Assembly (NCBI GenBank): GCA_963803295.1
Contig: CAWDMC010000005.1
Span: 186,001 to 250,000 of the forward strand
Source of the DNA: CAWDMC01 sp963803295
Lineage (GTDB): Bacteria > Acidobacteriota > Terriglobia > UBA7540
Reading direction: 5' to 3'
DNA length: 64,000 nucleotides
The notes beneath the pieces were generated by a model, which saw nothing but the letters and a program-made list of their open reading frames with translations, ran no database searches and was not told where the DNA came from. A program made the translations under genes and the position numbers. This document shows, in pieces, positions 1 to 8,503 of the stretch; the stretch's first letter is position 1; every line of letters starts with the position of its first letter.

Positions 1-759
1 GCCAAGGTCTACACCCGCTGGATCCGTCCCGACGAGCGAAGAGAAAAGGCTTTGGCGGATTTCGTCGATTCCACGCTGAAGCGCTCGCCACGAAATCGCT
101 TCCTCAAAGATTTCCTTCAGTTCCATAAGGAGATCGCCTTTTCGGGGGCACTGAACGGTCTGGGACAGGTCCTACTGAAGATCGCCGCTCCGGGGGTCGC
201 CGATTTCTATCAAGGCACGGAGCTTTGGGATTTGTCGCTGGTCGATCCCGACAATCGCCGCCCGGTTGACTTTGACCGGCGGGCCATGCTTCTGCGGCAG
301 TTCGAGAAGCTAAATCGGGGACGCTCCGGCGCCGTTGCCGCCAGCGTGCTGAGAAACTGGGAAAATGGCGCTCTAAAGTTGCACGTCGTGGCGAGTGCGC
401 TCAGCTTTCGCCATGCCCATCGCAGCCTGTTCCTTGAAGGTGAATACATACCACTCGAAGCGACGGGTAAGGGCAAGGACGGCCTGTGTGCCCTCGCTCG
501 CCGTAAGGGCGCGGCATGGGTCCTCGCGGCCGTTCCGCGCCTGCTGACGAAGCTGGTCAACCCGGGAGAATTCCCCGTAGGCGAAGAGGTCTGGCAAACC
601 GGCGTCCTCCGGCTTCCCCAACCGGCTCCCCAGCAATGGGTGAATATCTTTACAGGGGAATCGGTCGAGACGCGTTCTTCGGGAAGAGAAAAGACGCTGG
701 CGCTGAGCGATGTCCTCCACACGTTCCCGGTTGCCATGCTCGCCGCTGGGTCGGTATAA
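1..759 (+). CDS. treY: maltooligosyl trehalose synthase (TreY), C-terminal part, 5' end outside window
   Basis: Open from base 1 with no start codon needed, so the gene begins upstream of the window; about 252 codons are visible. TreY converts the reducing end of maltodextrins to a trehalosyl unit, and TreZ then releases trehalose in the cytoplasm. The GH13-type C-terminal region is recognisable from KVYTRWIRPDE at the left edge and from GVADFYQGTELWDLSLVDPD at about codons 65-84, the typical TreY sequence ahead of the C-terminal beta domain. The stop at 757-759 is followed within about 15 bases by the truncated end of a convergent DUF4097 gene, so no intergenic terminator is seen. The identification is confident; the start lies outside the window. 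Confidence 0.9.
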   Translation, partial: AKVYTRWIRPDERREKALADFVDSTLKRSPRNRFLKDFLQFHKEIAFSGALNGLGQVLLKIAAPGVADFYQGTELWDLSLVDPDNRRPVDFDRRAMLLRQFEKLNRGRSGAVAASVLRNWENGALKLHVVASALSFRHAHRSLFLEGEYIPLEATGKGKDGLCALARRKGAAWVLAAVPRLLTKLVNPGEFPVGEEVWQTGVLRLPQPAPQQWVNIFTGESVETRSSGREKTLALSDVLHTFPVAMLAAGSV

Positions 760-763
760 GAGG

Positions 764-1260
764 TGACTTGAATTGGAAGCATCGATCCGGCGATAGAGCT
801 GCGGATAGGCGTCCTTGGACTCGATCACGGTGATGTCGCCAAAATGCGTCTGCAGAGACTTGTTCCCCTCGACGCGCTCTACATTCAAATCCCCGGCCAA
901 CATGCGGACGTCGAGCGTCAGAGGGCCCGGAACCTCCAGGACCGCATCCAGATTCACGTTGTTCGGCGCACTCATTCGGATAGCGGCATCTGGCCCCTCG
1001 GTGTCAAACCACACCTTCACCCGGCCCGAGGCATCGCGATGGGACTGCTCGGCGGTATAGCGCAAAGTTATGCGTTGAAAGTCTGGGCTCTGGACAACCC
1101 TGAGATCCCCTGCCCGAAAATGAACCCGCAGGCTTCCGTGACCCGCGAATACCCAAGTCGCCGTGTGACTGGGGACTTCGTGAGCCGCCCACAAAGGCGA
1201 CGCCAGAATGGCCACTGCGGCCACCGGCAGAGTCAGCCGAACTACGCGTCGGTACATCAC
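764..1260 (-). pseudogene. DUF4097-type exported protein, 3'-truncated at the treY junction
   Basis: Starts at 1260 with an N-terminal signal peptide (hydrophobic VAAVAILASPLWAA, cleavage near residue 26). It then has a beta-rich DUF4097/putative adhesin-like region with the motifs GDLRVVQSPD and LAGDLNVERVEG, followed by THFGDITV near residue 138. Similarity to the family ends at about residue 162 (about position 775). Beyond that the frame stays open to 373 only because it runs antisense through treY, and that tail (about 130 residues) shows no family features. I read this as a gene whose 3' half was lost in a rearrangement that placed it against treY. It could still be expressed as a chimeric 295-residue protein. 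Function of the family is unknown. Confidence 0.6.
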
Positions 1261-1287
1261 AAGCCTCCTGAAGCGATCTGCAGGTCT

Positions 1288-1920
1288 TTACCGTAACGCT
1301 GCCTTCACCGCTGGGAGCGCGAGCCGTCGAAAGATTCCGTTCACCTCTTCTACAGATAGTCGCATCCTTCCATTCAGCCACCAAACCAGAAGCCCGAAGA
1401 GGCCGTTCGCGAGGAACTGCACGATTGCTTCCGGTGGTACTGCACTGGTGCCATGCCCGGACGCTATGGCTTTCACATCCTCTCGAACCAACGCTACCAG
1501 CAACTTGCGCAATACGTGTTGAATGACAGCTCCACCACGCTTGCCTACCATCGCCGGAAACACGTCGCGATGCTCATAGGCATGGGCCAATAGTTCGTGG
1601 CTAAACGCGAACAACTGTTCGTCAAGACTGCACCCCCGCGAACGCGCTTCGCGCTGCCGCTCCTTAAGGCGCGCCTCGAGGCCGTGGAAACCGCTCTCAA
1701 GGAGATCTTCTTTGTTATCGTAGTGTTCGTAGAATGTCGCTCGGCCTACGTCGGCTCGGTCAATAATCTCCTGCACCGAGCTCCCCTCGAATGCCTTCTC
1801 CTTGATCAGCGACAGCAACGCTTGCTCTAGAAGCTGCTGTGTCCGCCGAACACGTCGATCCGCTCTCTTTACCACCGCCGCGCCCCTGATTTTTCGGACA
1901 TTTAGGCCCCCTTTGTCCAT
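1288..1920 (-). CDS. TetR/AcrR family transcriptional regulator
   Basis: A 210-residue protein with an N-terminal TetR helix-turn-helix: RRTQQLLEQALLSL, then SVQEIIDRADVGRATFYEHYDNKEDLL (helices at about residues 25-70, given in two pieces in the protein). A variable all-helical ligand-binding C-terminal domain of about 140 residues follows. It is divergent from the peroxiredoxin-like gene at 2020, a common arrangement for a local repressor; an imperfect dyad lies between them (1926-1946). No Shine-Dalgarno precedes the ATG at 1920, so an internal GTG around codon 16 (VVKRAD) is a possible alternative start. The inducer is unknown. The downstream 27-bp gap to the truncated DUF4097 gene would allow cotranscription. 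Confidence 0.88.
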   Translation of the reverse strand: MDKGGLNVRKIRGAAVVKRADRRVRRTQQLLEQALLSLIKEKAFEGSSVQEIIDRADVGRATFYEHYDNKEDLLESGFHGLEARLKERQREARSRGCSLDEQLFAFSHELLAHAYEHRDVFPAMVGKRGGAVIQHVLRKLLVALVREDVKAIASGHGTSAVPPEAIVQFLANGLFGLLVWWLNGRMRLSVEEVNGIFRRLALPAVKAALR

Positions 1921-1925
1921 ATTGA

Positions 1926-1946
1926 GACGAATGATATCGTATCGTC
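1926..1946. promoter_or_regulatory. candidate TetR operator dyad
   Basis: GACGA (1926-1930) and TCGTC (1942-1946) form a 5-bp inverted repeat separated by 11 bases. It lies 6 bases upstream of the TetR gene start and about 75 bases upstream of the divergent peroxiredoxin-like gene. Position fits an autoregulated TetR operator; arms are short, so confidence is low. Confidence 0.3.
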
Positions 1947-2019
1947 CGGCACTTTTCCAGAGACATGGACATCAGATCCGATTGTGAACAGAATGTTCGC
2001 AAAAAATCGGGAGGCTTTG

Positions 2020-2655
2020 ATGACAACGACAACTCGAATTCAACCGGGCGCCATCGTGGAACCTCGAGAGCTCGTCACAATCCATTCTGAACGAATCCGA
2101 ATCCCTGATCGGCAACGACTCGTGCACCTGCAGTTTCGGCGATTCGCAGGTTGTCCCGTTTGCAACCTGCACCTGCATTCTATCGTGCAGCGGTATGAGG
2201 AGATTGTAGCGGCATCGATAGTGGAGGTCGTGGTCTTTCACTCCTCCGCAGATGCGCTGTTGCCTTACGCTGGCGATCTGCCGTTTGCCGTCATTGCCGA
2301 TCCCGATAAGCGGCTCTACCTCGAGTTCGGCGTCGAAGCAGGTGGGCGCGCTCTTCTCGACCCGCGGGCTTGGGTCCGGGTGATGCAGGGCGTTCTGCGC
2401 AGCGCTCTACTGGCTCTTCGGAAGCAACAACCTGTCCCCACCCTCAACCCGGAGGGTGGCCGGTTCGGCCTGCCGGCTGACTTTCTGATCGCGAGCGACG
2501 GCCGCGTGGTGGTATGCAAGTACGGCTCCCACGCCTACGACCAGTGGTCGGTTGACGAGATTCTCCGGCTCTCTAAATTGAAAAATCCCGCTCGTCAGGA
2601 CCTCGACCAGATAGAGGAAATCCAGGGCAGTAGGGGTGTGGCACATGCAGGTTAG
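2020..2655 (+). CDS. peroxiredoxin-like (AhpC/TSA_2 family) protein
   Basis: About 211 residues from the ATG at 2020, chosen because GGGAGG (2009-2014) lies at good spacing; an in-frame ATG at 1984 has no ribosome site. A thioredoxin-fold protein with CPVC in FAGCPVCNLHLHSI near residue 45, the position of the peroxidatic or redox Cys in AhpC/TSA_2 relatives. This is followed by a conserved VVFHSSADALLPYAGDLPF and a C-terminal IASDGRVV strand. It probably reduces peroxides or acts as a thiol oxidoreductase in the cytoplasm. It sits divergent from a TetR regulator and 73 bp ahead of a methyltransferase gene, suggesting a small stress-response operon. The substrate cannot be told from sequence. 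Confidence 0.8.
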   Translation: MTTTTRIQPGAIVEPRELVTIHSERIRIPDRQRLVHLQFRRFAGCPVCNLHLHSIVQRYEEIVAASIVEVVVFHSSADALLPYAGDLPFAVIADPDKRLYLEFGVEAGGRALLDPRAWVRVMQGVLRSALLALRKQQPVPTLNPEGGRFGLPADFLIASDGRVVVCKYGSHAYDQWSVDEILRLSKLKNPARQDLDQIEEIQGSRGVAHAG

Positions 2656-2727
2656 CTGCACTTGCCTGCCGCACCTTGTAGTGAAAGACTTTAATTCGGG
2701 ATTGACTATTGAAAGGAGTAAAGAATA

Positions 2728-3403
2728 ATGACAGACATTGAAAGAACCTACCTTCCCGCTGCCGGCCACGATTGGGCATTGCCCCTTTATGATCCACTCG
2801 TAAAACTGTTAGGCATTCACAAAGTCAGGTGTGCACTTATCGATCAAGCAGCTCTTCGTGCTACTCACCGTGTACTCGACATCGGTTGTGGGACGGGAAC
2901 ACTGGCAACACTGGTCAAGCGCCTGTATCGCAATGTCGAAGTCGTTGGCCTCGATCCCGATCCTAAGGCGCTCGCCCGCGCCAAACGAAAGGCCTCACGA
3001 ACAGCGGTCTCCATCCGGTTCGATCAAGCCTTTGGGCATGAAATGCCGTATCCAAAAGCGTCTTTCGATCGGGTGTTCTCGTCCTTCATGTTCCACCATC
3101 TTCGGGCAGACCGGAGAGAGAAAACGCTGCGAGAAGTGCGGCGGGTTATCGCTCCTGGAGGGTCCCTGCACCTGGTTGACTTCGTGCGACCGGAAGAGCG
3201 GGCGGCTGGCTGGTGGGAGCGTCTGCTTCTACTCGAGCCCACACCTGAAGGACAACTCGGCGAGCCGAATTCTAAGGCTCTTGAGCCAGGCTGGGTTTGA
3301 ACGTCCGAAAAAGGTTGGGGATGGCGCGATCCTCACTAGACTCCTTCGCATCGCCTATTATCAGGCGTCTGTGCCGACGTCGGATGCCGAATTTGCCTCC
3401 TAG
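2728..3403 (+). pseudogene. class I SAM-dependent methyltransferase, single frameshift
   Basis: Begins at the ATG at 2728 with AAGGAG about 9 bases upstream. The first about 165 codons encode a Rossmann methyltransferase with motif I VLDIGCGTGTLA near residue 48, the acidic VVGLDPDP loop, and the ubiE-like SSFMFHHL motif near residue 114. The frame then shifts near 3225-3240: the original frame stops at 3300, while the +1-shifted frame carries the expected C-terminus (SPHLKDN, LLSQAGF, LRIAYYQA) to 3403. This is one single-base indel, either a real inactivation or an assembly error. The intact product would be about 224 residues and related to methyltransferases that act on small molecules or quinones; the substrate is unknown. 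Confidence 0.75.
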
Positions 3404-3472
3404 CCGACCGTTGGCCAAGAATGCCATTTAAGGAGTAGCTGGAGGGATTTGGCGCTGTCGAACCCGAAGGAA

Positions 3473-4423
3473 TTATTCCCGATGTAATTGAATTTTTGGA
3501 GGAACTTCGATTGATCCGCTGATGGCGGATACTTTTACTTGGCCTGATTCTTTCTGTCGCACCGAGAGGCCCAGGGCTTGGCGAACAGTGATATCTCCAT
3601 CCGTGTCATCGATTACGACACCGCCCACGTGCGACACTCGAATCTGCCCGGACGTGTCCCTGATTTTGACATCGCCCTGGACGCCGGAAACCTGAATCTC
3701 TCCCGATTCGTCGTCGACCTCAAGCGCCCCCTTAACGTCTGACACACGCACATTGCCGCCCTGGTTATGAACATGGGCTGGTCCTGTATTCACGACCTCC
3801 AGGTTTCCGTCAGATTCTTCAATTTCCAACTGGGTAAGATCGTGGAGTCTCATCTGCCCGGTTTTGCTGGTGATTGTGGTGACGTCACTAACCCGCTCCA
3901 CTTGGATATCGCCCGAGTCCTTCACCACGGTTACGGCGCCATGCACGTCCGAGATAGTCAATGTGCCGCTGCCATCGTGCACATCGACGGGCGCGTTCAT
4001 CTGAGAGATACGAACGATCCCAGACGTATCTCGCAATTGCAGCGGGATGGCGGCTGGCACCACCACTTCAAAGTCGATCGGGTACTGCGCCCGTTCCCAG
4101 TTGGCGATCGACCGAGGAATATCGGTTACGATCTTGAGTTCGTTCGTGCCCTCTCCTGAGACCTTGATCAGGCGTTTGAGGATGCCTTCCTCCCCTATGC
4201 GAAAAATCCACAGGCGATCGATGGAGACGCGCATGTTTACGGACGTTGCATTCGGGTCGCCCCGCAGAACGAATTCTCCCTCCTGAACGTCGAAGCTGAT
4301 GGTGCGAACACCAGCTGCCGCTATATCCATAGGATAGGTCTTGCGGTCCGAAGCCCAGCTGAGGTGCACGAATGTGAGGATGATCAGGAACGGGGCCGAA
4401 AGAAGAATGGGGGAGTACCTCAC
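3473..4423 (-). CDS. DUF4097 family beta-strand repeat protein, exported
   Basis: About 316 residues from a GTG at 4423; the frame is open further to an ATG at 4492, but the signal peptide follows directly after the GTG (RYSPILLSAPFLIILTFVHLSWA). After the signal comes a long series of short beta-strand repeats of roughly 19-20 residues (for example GDIQVERVSDV, GNVRVSDVKGA, GEIQVSGVQGD, GQIRVSHVGG), which would stack as a parallel beta-helix. DUF4097 proteins are common in this kind of genome and are predicted to be cell-surface or periplasmic; no enzymatic role is known. It stands alone between convergent neighbours. A truncated paralogue lies at 764-1260. Confidence 0.75.
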   Translation of the reverse strand: MRYSPILLSAPFLIILTFVHLSWASDRKTYPMDIAAAGVRTISFDVQEGEFVLRGDPNATSVNMRVSIDRLWIFRIGEEGILKRLIKVSGEGTNELKIVTDIPRSIANWERAQYPIDFEVVVPAAIPLQLRDTSGIVRISQMNAPVDVHDGSGTLTISDVHGAVTVVKDSGDIQVERVSDVTTITSKTGQMRLHDLTQLEIEESDGNLEVVNTGPAHVHNQGGNVRVSDVKGALEVDDESGEIQVSGVQGDVKIRDTSGQIRVSHVGGVVIDDTDGDITVRQALGLSVRQKESGQVKVSAISGSIEVPPKIQLHRE

Positions 4424-4550
4424 AGGGGCATCATACCACGTTGTAGATATTCTACGCTTACGCTGAAGCAACAAGAAATAGACGCGGGGCACGCGATGAA
4501 CCCGGAGGTCTCCTGCGGTCGAAAATGATGCTCCTAGAGTTCGAGATGAC

Positions 4551-5285
4551 CTAGGTGGAGGAGGCGTGGACCTTGGTGCCGTAGTCGAGGTTGGCGTACC
4601 AGTTGCCCCGGCCTTGCGGGGTGAGATCCATGAAGTGCCAGATGGGAGCGAGCAGGTCGATGCCGCGCTCGCGGATATCGTGTGCCATCCAAGGATGGGC
4701 GGTGTAGAAGTGGCGGAGGGTGCCGTCGGCGTCGCGGGTGAAAACGGAAACGGTGGAGTCCTGACGCCCTTCGCGGTCTTCGCTGCCGAAGTCGTACTTG
4801 AAGGTGCTGTTGCCGGCGCTGAGGAGGCGCAGCTTATCCCAGCCGCGCGCGCAAGCGTGGGCGCGCAGCGTGGGAAGATCAGCGGCAGCGACGACGGCGA
4901 AATCGAGATTCTGAGCTAGGTGATGGGCCACGCCGTTGGCGCCGTCAAGCCAGGCGGTACACATGGGACAAGGCTTCGTCTGGCGTTTTCCATACATCAA
5001 GTGATAGATAACGAGCGAGCGATCGGGCTTGGTGAAGAGTTCGCTGAGACGGACGGTGCGCACGGGCGCGTCACCAGCATTAAGGTCGCGCGGACCCTGT
5101 TCAAACTGATAGTCCTGAATAGGAGCGCCCTGCGGGAGATGGCGGCGCAGTTCGGCGACGCGTTCGCGCTGGTGCATGAGCTCGATTTCGGCGAGGCGAA
5201 GCTCCTCGCGTTTGGCTAGATACTCCGACGATTCGTCGGTCAAATTGGTTTGCCGAAACGTTCCGTCGACTATTGTATGTACCAT
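4551..5285 (-). CDS. DUF899 family thioredoxin-like protein
   Basis: 244 residues, start ATG at 5285 preceded by GAGGAGA. It has the DUF899 signature: a central SLVIYHLMYG strand, the CPMC motif in KPCPMCTAWLDG near residue 107, FAVVAAADLP, GNSTFKYDFGSED, and the C-terminal HFYTAHPWMA and APIWHFMDLTPQGR motifs. DUF899 proteins are thioredoxin-fold, probably cytoplasmic and of unproven function. The CxxC is consistent with a thiol redox role. Monocistronic by position; the next minus-strand gene is 60 bp downstream in the 3' direction. Confidence 0.88.
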   Translation of the reverse strand: MVHTIVDGTFRQTNLTDESSEYLAKREELRLAEIELMHQRERVAELRRHLPQGAPIQDYQFEQGPRDLNAGDAPVRTVRLSELFTKPDRSLVIYHLMYGKRQTKPCPMCTAWLDGANGVAHHLAQNLDFAVVAAADLPTLRAHACARGWDKLRLLSAGNSTFKYDFGSEDREGRQDSTVSVFTRDADGTLRHFYTAHPWMAHDIRERGIDLLAPIWHFMDLTPQGRGNWYANLDYGTKVHASST

Positions 5286-5490
5286 GGGTCGTTATCTCCT
5301 CGTGTCATTCTCTCTCCGGCAGCAGGGAGACGCAAGCGGCGTGCTGCCCGGCGGGGACGACGACGATGAGGGATTTGCGTGAGCATCAAACTGAGTCACC
5401 AGAGAGCTTCTTGCCCCACACCCAACAGCCAATGTGAAGGCGGTTTCGCCCCAGGAGACAAGCTGACACAGCACGTGCTATAAGAGACCC

Positions 5491-6453
5491 ATGCGCCTAC
5501 ACGATTACACATCCCGGGCCCCGCACATCAAGTGGCTCCTCGAGTCGGACGCGGCCATTCGCTGGCAGGCGCTGCGCGATCTCACGGACGGCTCCCCTGC
5601 GGCGGTGGCCGCGGACCGGGCCCGCGTCCCGCGCGAGGGGCTCGGCGCCGAGATTCTCGCCTGCCAGGGGTCGGACGGCTCGTGGCATCGTGCCGACGAT
5701 CCCGTCTGGTTGCCGACCCTCTTCACCTTGCTCCTCTTGCGCGCGACCGGCGTCGACCGCACTGAACCTGCCGTCGACTCGGCGATGGCTCGCCTCGAAT
5801 CGGGCTTCCGCTGGGACGAGGAATTCGGCGCGAAGCCGTTCTTCGAGGGTGAGGTTGAACCGTGCATCAACGGGGGCACGCTCGCGCTCGGCGCCTACTT
5901 CGGGCGCCCGGCCGAGAGCCTTGCGCGGCGTCTCGTCCGCGAGCAGCTCGACGATGGCGGTTGGAACTGCGAAGCGCCGAAGAGCGCACGCTCATCTTTC
6001 CACACTACAATCTGTGTGCTGGAGGGGCTGCTTGAGTACGAGCGTGCTGTCGGGTCCACGCCGGAGGTCGCGGCGGCCAGAAGGCGCGGCGAGGAGTACC
6101 TGCTGGAACGTGGCCTCTTCCGACGGCGCTCCACCGGCGAGGTCGCCAATCCGGCGTTCTTGGAGCTCGCATTCCCGCCCCGCTACCATTACGACATTCT
6201 CCGTGCGCTCGACTACCTCAGGGACGCCGGTGTCCAGCCCGACTCGCGCATTGGCGATGCCGTGCGTCTCGTCGAGGGCAGGCGGCAGGCCGACGGTCGA
6301 TGGCTCCTCGATCGGGCGTACGACGAGGCGCTCGCCTTGCCTTTCGGCGAGTCGGTGGGTGAACCGAGCCGGTGGAACACGCTGAGGGCGCTGCGTGTAC
6401 TGCGTTGGTACGAGGGGGCACGGCTCGAATCGACCTCTGTAGGGCAAATCTGA
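5491..6453 (+). CDS. squalene-cyclase/prenyltransferase-like alpha-alpha toroid protein
   Basis: 320 residues with repeated helical segments. The QW-like motifs are GSDGSWH near residue 60, DDGGWNCE near residue 155 and ADGRWLLD near residue 270. Other markers are SDAAIRWQALRDL near the start and a C-terminal WNTLRALRVLRWYEG. This matches the terpenoid-cyclase/prenyltransferase toroid superfamily as short standalone members, which are usually annotated only by fold. The DxDD catalytic motif of true squalene-hopene cyclases is not visible, so cyclase activity is doubtful. Codons are markedly richer in G/C at third positions than in neighbours, which suggests recent transfer, perhaps from an actinobacterial source. 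No cotranscribed partner is seen. Confidence 0.7.
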   Translation: MRLHDYTSRAPHIKWLLESDAAIRWQALRDLTDGSPAAVAADRARVPREGLGAEILACQGSDGSWHRADDPVWLPTLFTLLLLRATGVDRTEPAVDSAMARLESGFRWDEEFGAKPFFEGEVEPCINGGTLALGAYFGRPAESLARRLVREQLDDGGWNCEAPKSARSSFHTTICVLEGLLEYERAVGSTPEVAAARRRGEEYLLERGLFRRRSTGEVANPAFLELAFPPRYHYDILRALDYLRDAGVQPDSRIGDAVRLVEGRRQADGRWLLDRAYDEALALPFGESVGEPSRWNTLRALRVLRWYEGARLESTSVGQI

Positions 6454-6698
6454 GCAATCTGCTCATCAAATGCTTACTGGATGGCGGGTGGACCCACGTA
6501 GTCTCTTACGGCGGCGGCCGCCAGTCGCGCTTCATCGGGCCTTAGGTCTGAGAGACGTGGCTTTCTTTGTTCGGGACTTTCTGGCTTCGAGTTGAGGAAA
6601 CGCAATCATTCGAAGGTCTCAGAGGGCCGGACAAGAGATAATTGCAATGCCGGATTGAGAAGGTTAAGAAGCTTATCGGCAGGAAGGTCAGGGTGAGT

Positions 6699-7574
6699 CT
6701 ACTTGGACGGCAGGTTGGCGGCCTTCTCCTGAGTCTTATTCTCTTGCGGCTGGCCCCCGCTACTATCCGGAGGTAAGCCCTTTTCATCGACCGACTTTTC
6801 GGCTTTGTCGCCGTTGTTGTTGCCGGCTTCGGGGGCGTGCTCCGCTTTGTCCTTGTCGAGGTAGCGTACAACGACGGAGATCCGGCGGTTGGAAGGGTCG
6901 AGCGGGTCATCCTTCTTGCGGAGTTGCTGGTCGGCATAGCCTCTGACTTGGGTCACCTGGTTTTCGCGCAACCCGCTCTGCTGCATCAATCGCCGGGCCG
7001 CGTTGGCGCGATCGGTAGATAGCTCCCAATTGCTGTAGTCGCCGGCGCCGGCAAAAGGCTTGGAATCGGTGTGACCTTCAATGGTGATCTGGTTAGGGAT
7101 GGTCCCAAGTTGCTGGGCCAGCATTACCAGTAATTCTTTGCCGCTTGCATTCAGCGCGGCGCTGCCACTGTCGAAGAAGGTGCCGGCGGCCGATTCAAGC
7201 AGCTCGATCCGCAACCCTTCGGCGGTTATGGTCATCTTGATCTGGTCTTTGAATTGGTCGAGGTTGCTAACCTCGCGAATAGCATTCTGCAGCTGCTCCT
7301 TGAGCTGCGCCATGTTCTCTTTGGAAACCATGAGGTTCTGCCCGGAGCCTCTCTGATTACTTCCCACCATCTTGGAATTGCCGCTCGGATCCTTAAAGTA
7401 TCCGCCAACCGCCTCCTGGATCTGTTTGCTGGAGTTCAGCAGCCAGAGCACGATGAAGAGAGCCATCATGGCGGTGACAAAGTCCGCATAGGCCACTTTC
7501 CACGCGCCTCCGTGGTGGCCGCCGTGCTTTGCGCTGCGTTTGATGACGATGATGGGCGCCGGTTTATCGTCCAT
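6699..7574 (-). CDS. motB: flagellar motor stator protein MotB
   Basis: 291 residues, ATG at 7574. It has a short cytoplasmic head, a single membrane helix with the proton-carrying Asp31 (YADFVTAMMALFIVLWLL), a plug/linker, and an OmpA-like peptidoglycan-binding domain at about residues 130-245 with TIEGHTDSKPF, STDRANAARRL and DPSNRRISVVV. A hydrophilic, charged tail of about 45 residues follows, longer than in E. coli MotB. MotB anchors the MotA ring to peptidoglycan and carries the proton path driving flagellar rotation. It lies 18 bp downstream of motA and is clearly cotranscribed. No other flagellar genes are in the window. Confidence 0.95.
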   Translation of the reverse strand: MDDKPAPIIVIKRSAKHGGHHGGAWKVAYADFVTAMMALFIVLWLLNSSKQIQEAVGGYFKDPSGNSKMVGSNQRGSGQNLMVSKENMAQLKEQLQNAIREVSNLDQFKDQIKMTITAEGLRIELLESAAGTFFDSGSAALNASGKELLVMLAQQLGTIPNQITIEGHTDSKPFAGAGDYSNWELSTDRANAARRLMQQSGLRENQVTQVRGYADQQLRKKDDPLDPSNRRISVVVRYLDKDKAEHAPEAGNNNGDKAEKSVDEKGLPPDSSGGQPQENKTQEKAANLPSK

Positions 7575-7592
7575 AAGCGTTAGCCTGACCGG

Positions 7593-8471
7593 TTAGGCCG
7601 CTTCCTTCTTGGCTTGCTGGGTGATGCTGCGACAGGCGTTCTCAACTTCCTTGAATTCCGGCCGAACGTGACCCGGAATGGCCCGCCGTCCCACCTCTAC
7701 CGCCAGGATAGGCGCGGTACCCTTGACGAAGGCGGTCATCATCACGCGCAGAGTATGGTAGAAAGCCTGCTCGTCTTCCGCAGTCTTAGCCATGTTGGAT
7801 GAAATCGGTCCGACGAGGCCGTAGCAGAGCAGAATTCCGAGGAAGGTGCCGACAAGGGCGGCCGCCACTTTGTGTCCGATCTCCTCCGGCGGGCCTCCTA
7901 AGGCGCCCATGGTGATTACTACGCCGAGAACTGCTGCCACGATGCCGAGACCAGGCAATGAATCCGCCATGGTGCTGAGCGCAGCCACTGGCTGGCTGGC
8001 CTCGTGGTGGTGAACGTCCATATCGACTTCCATCATCTGATCTAGATCGAACGCTTCGACTCCGCCCGTGACGGTCATGCGCAGGGTGTCACAAATGAAG
8101 TTGAGAATATGATGATCCTGCTTCACGAACGCATACTTGGAAAAGACCGCACTCTTGTCTGGTTCATCCACGTCGGACTCCAGCGCCACCAATCCGTCGC
8201 GGCGGGCCCGATTGAAGAGCTCGTACATCATCTTCAGGCAGTCGAGATAACGCTGCTGGTCGAAGGGAGATCCTTTGAAAATGCTGGTGATTCCCGAGGC
8301 GAGCTTCTTCAGAATGTGCAGGGGGTTGGAGATAAGAACGGTCCCGACTGCAGCCATGCCGATGATGAGAAGCTCGGCGGGCTGGACGAGAACCAGGAGC
8401 TTGCCGTGCTCCATCAGGTAGCCGCCGATGACCGCGCCAAACACGACTACGATTCCGATGATGACAAACAC
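7593..8471 (-). CDS. motA: flagellar motor stator protein MotA
   Basis: 292 residues, ATG at 8471. It has four membrane segments: two near the N-terminus (residues about 1-20 and 33-50), then a large cytoplasmic loop, then two in the LPGLGIVAAVLGVVITMGALGG and AALVGTFLGILLCYGL region. The TolQ/ExbB/MotA family motif with conserved Pro in helix 3 (DSLPGLG) is present. MotA surrounds the MotB dimer and contacts FliG to turn the flagellar rotor. It lies directly upstream of motB and 32 bp downstream of a PAS/GGDEF-like gene, making a probable three-gene operon. Length is normal for the family. Confidence 0.95.
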   Translation of the reverse strand: MFVIIGIVVVFGAVIGGYLMEHGKLLVLVQPAELLIIGMAAVGTVLISNPLHILKKLASGITSIFKGSPFDQQRYLDCLKMMYELFNRARRDGLVALESDVDEPDKSAVFSKYAFVKQDHHILNFICDTLRMTVTGGVEAFDLDQMMEVDMDVHHHEASQPVAALSTMADSLPGLGIVAAVLGVVITMGALGGPPEEIGHKVAAALVGTFLGILLCYGLVGPISSNMAKTAEDEQAFYHTLRVMMTAFVKGTAPILAVEVGRRAIPGHVRPEFKEVENACRSITQQAKKEAA

Positions 8472-8503
8472 GGATACTGAACCTCCTGGGCTTGAGGGTC
8501 TAC

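Noticed and set aside
373..763. Open continuation of the truncated DUF4097 frame
   Set aside because: It runs antisense through treY and has no family features; treated as readthrough beyond a breakpoint.
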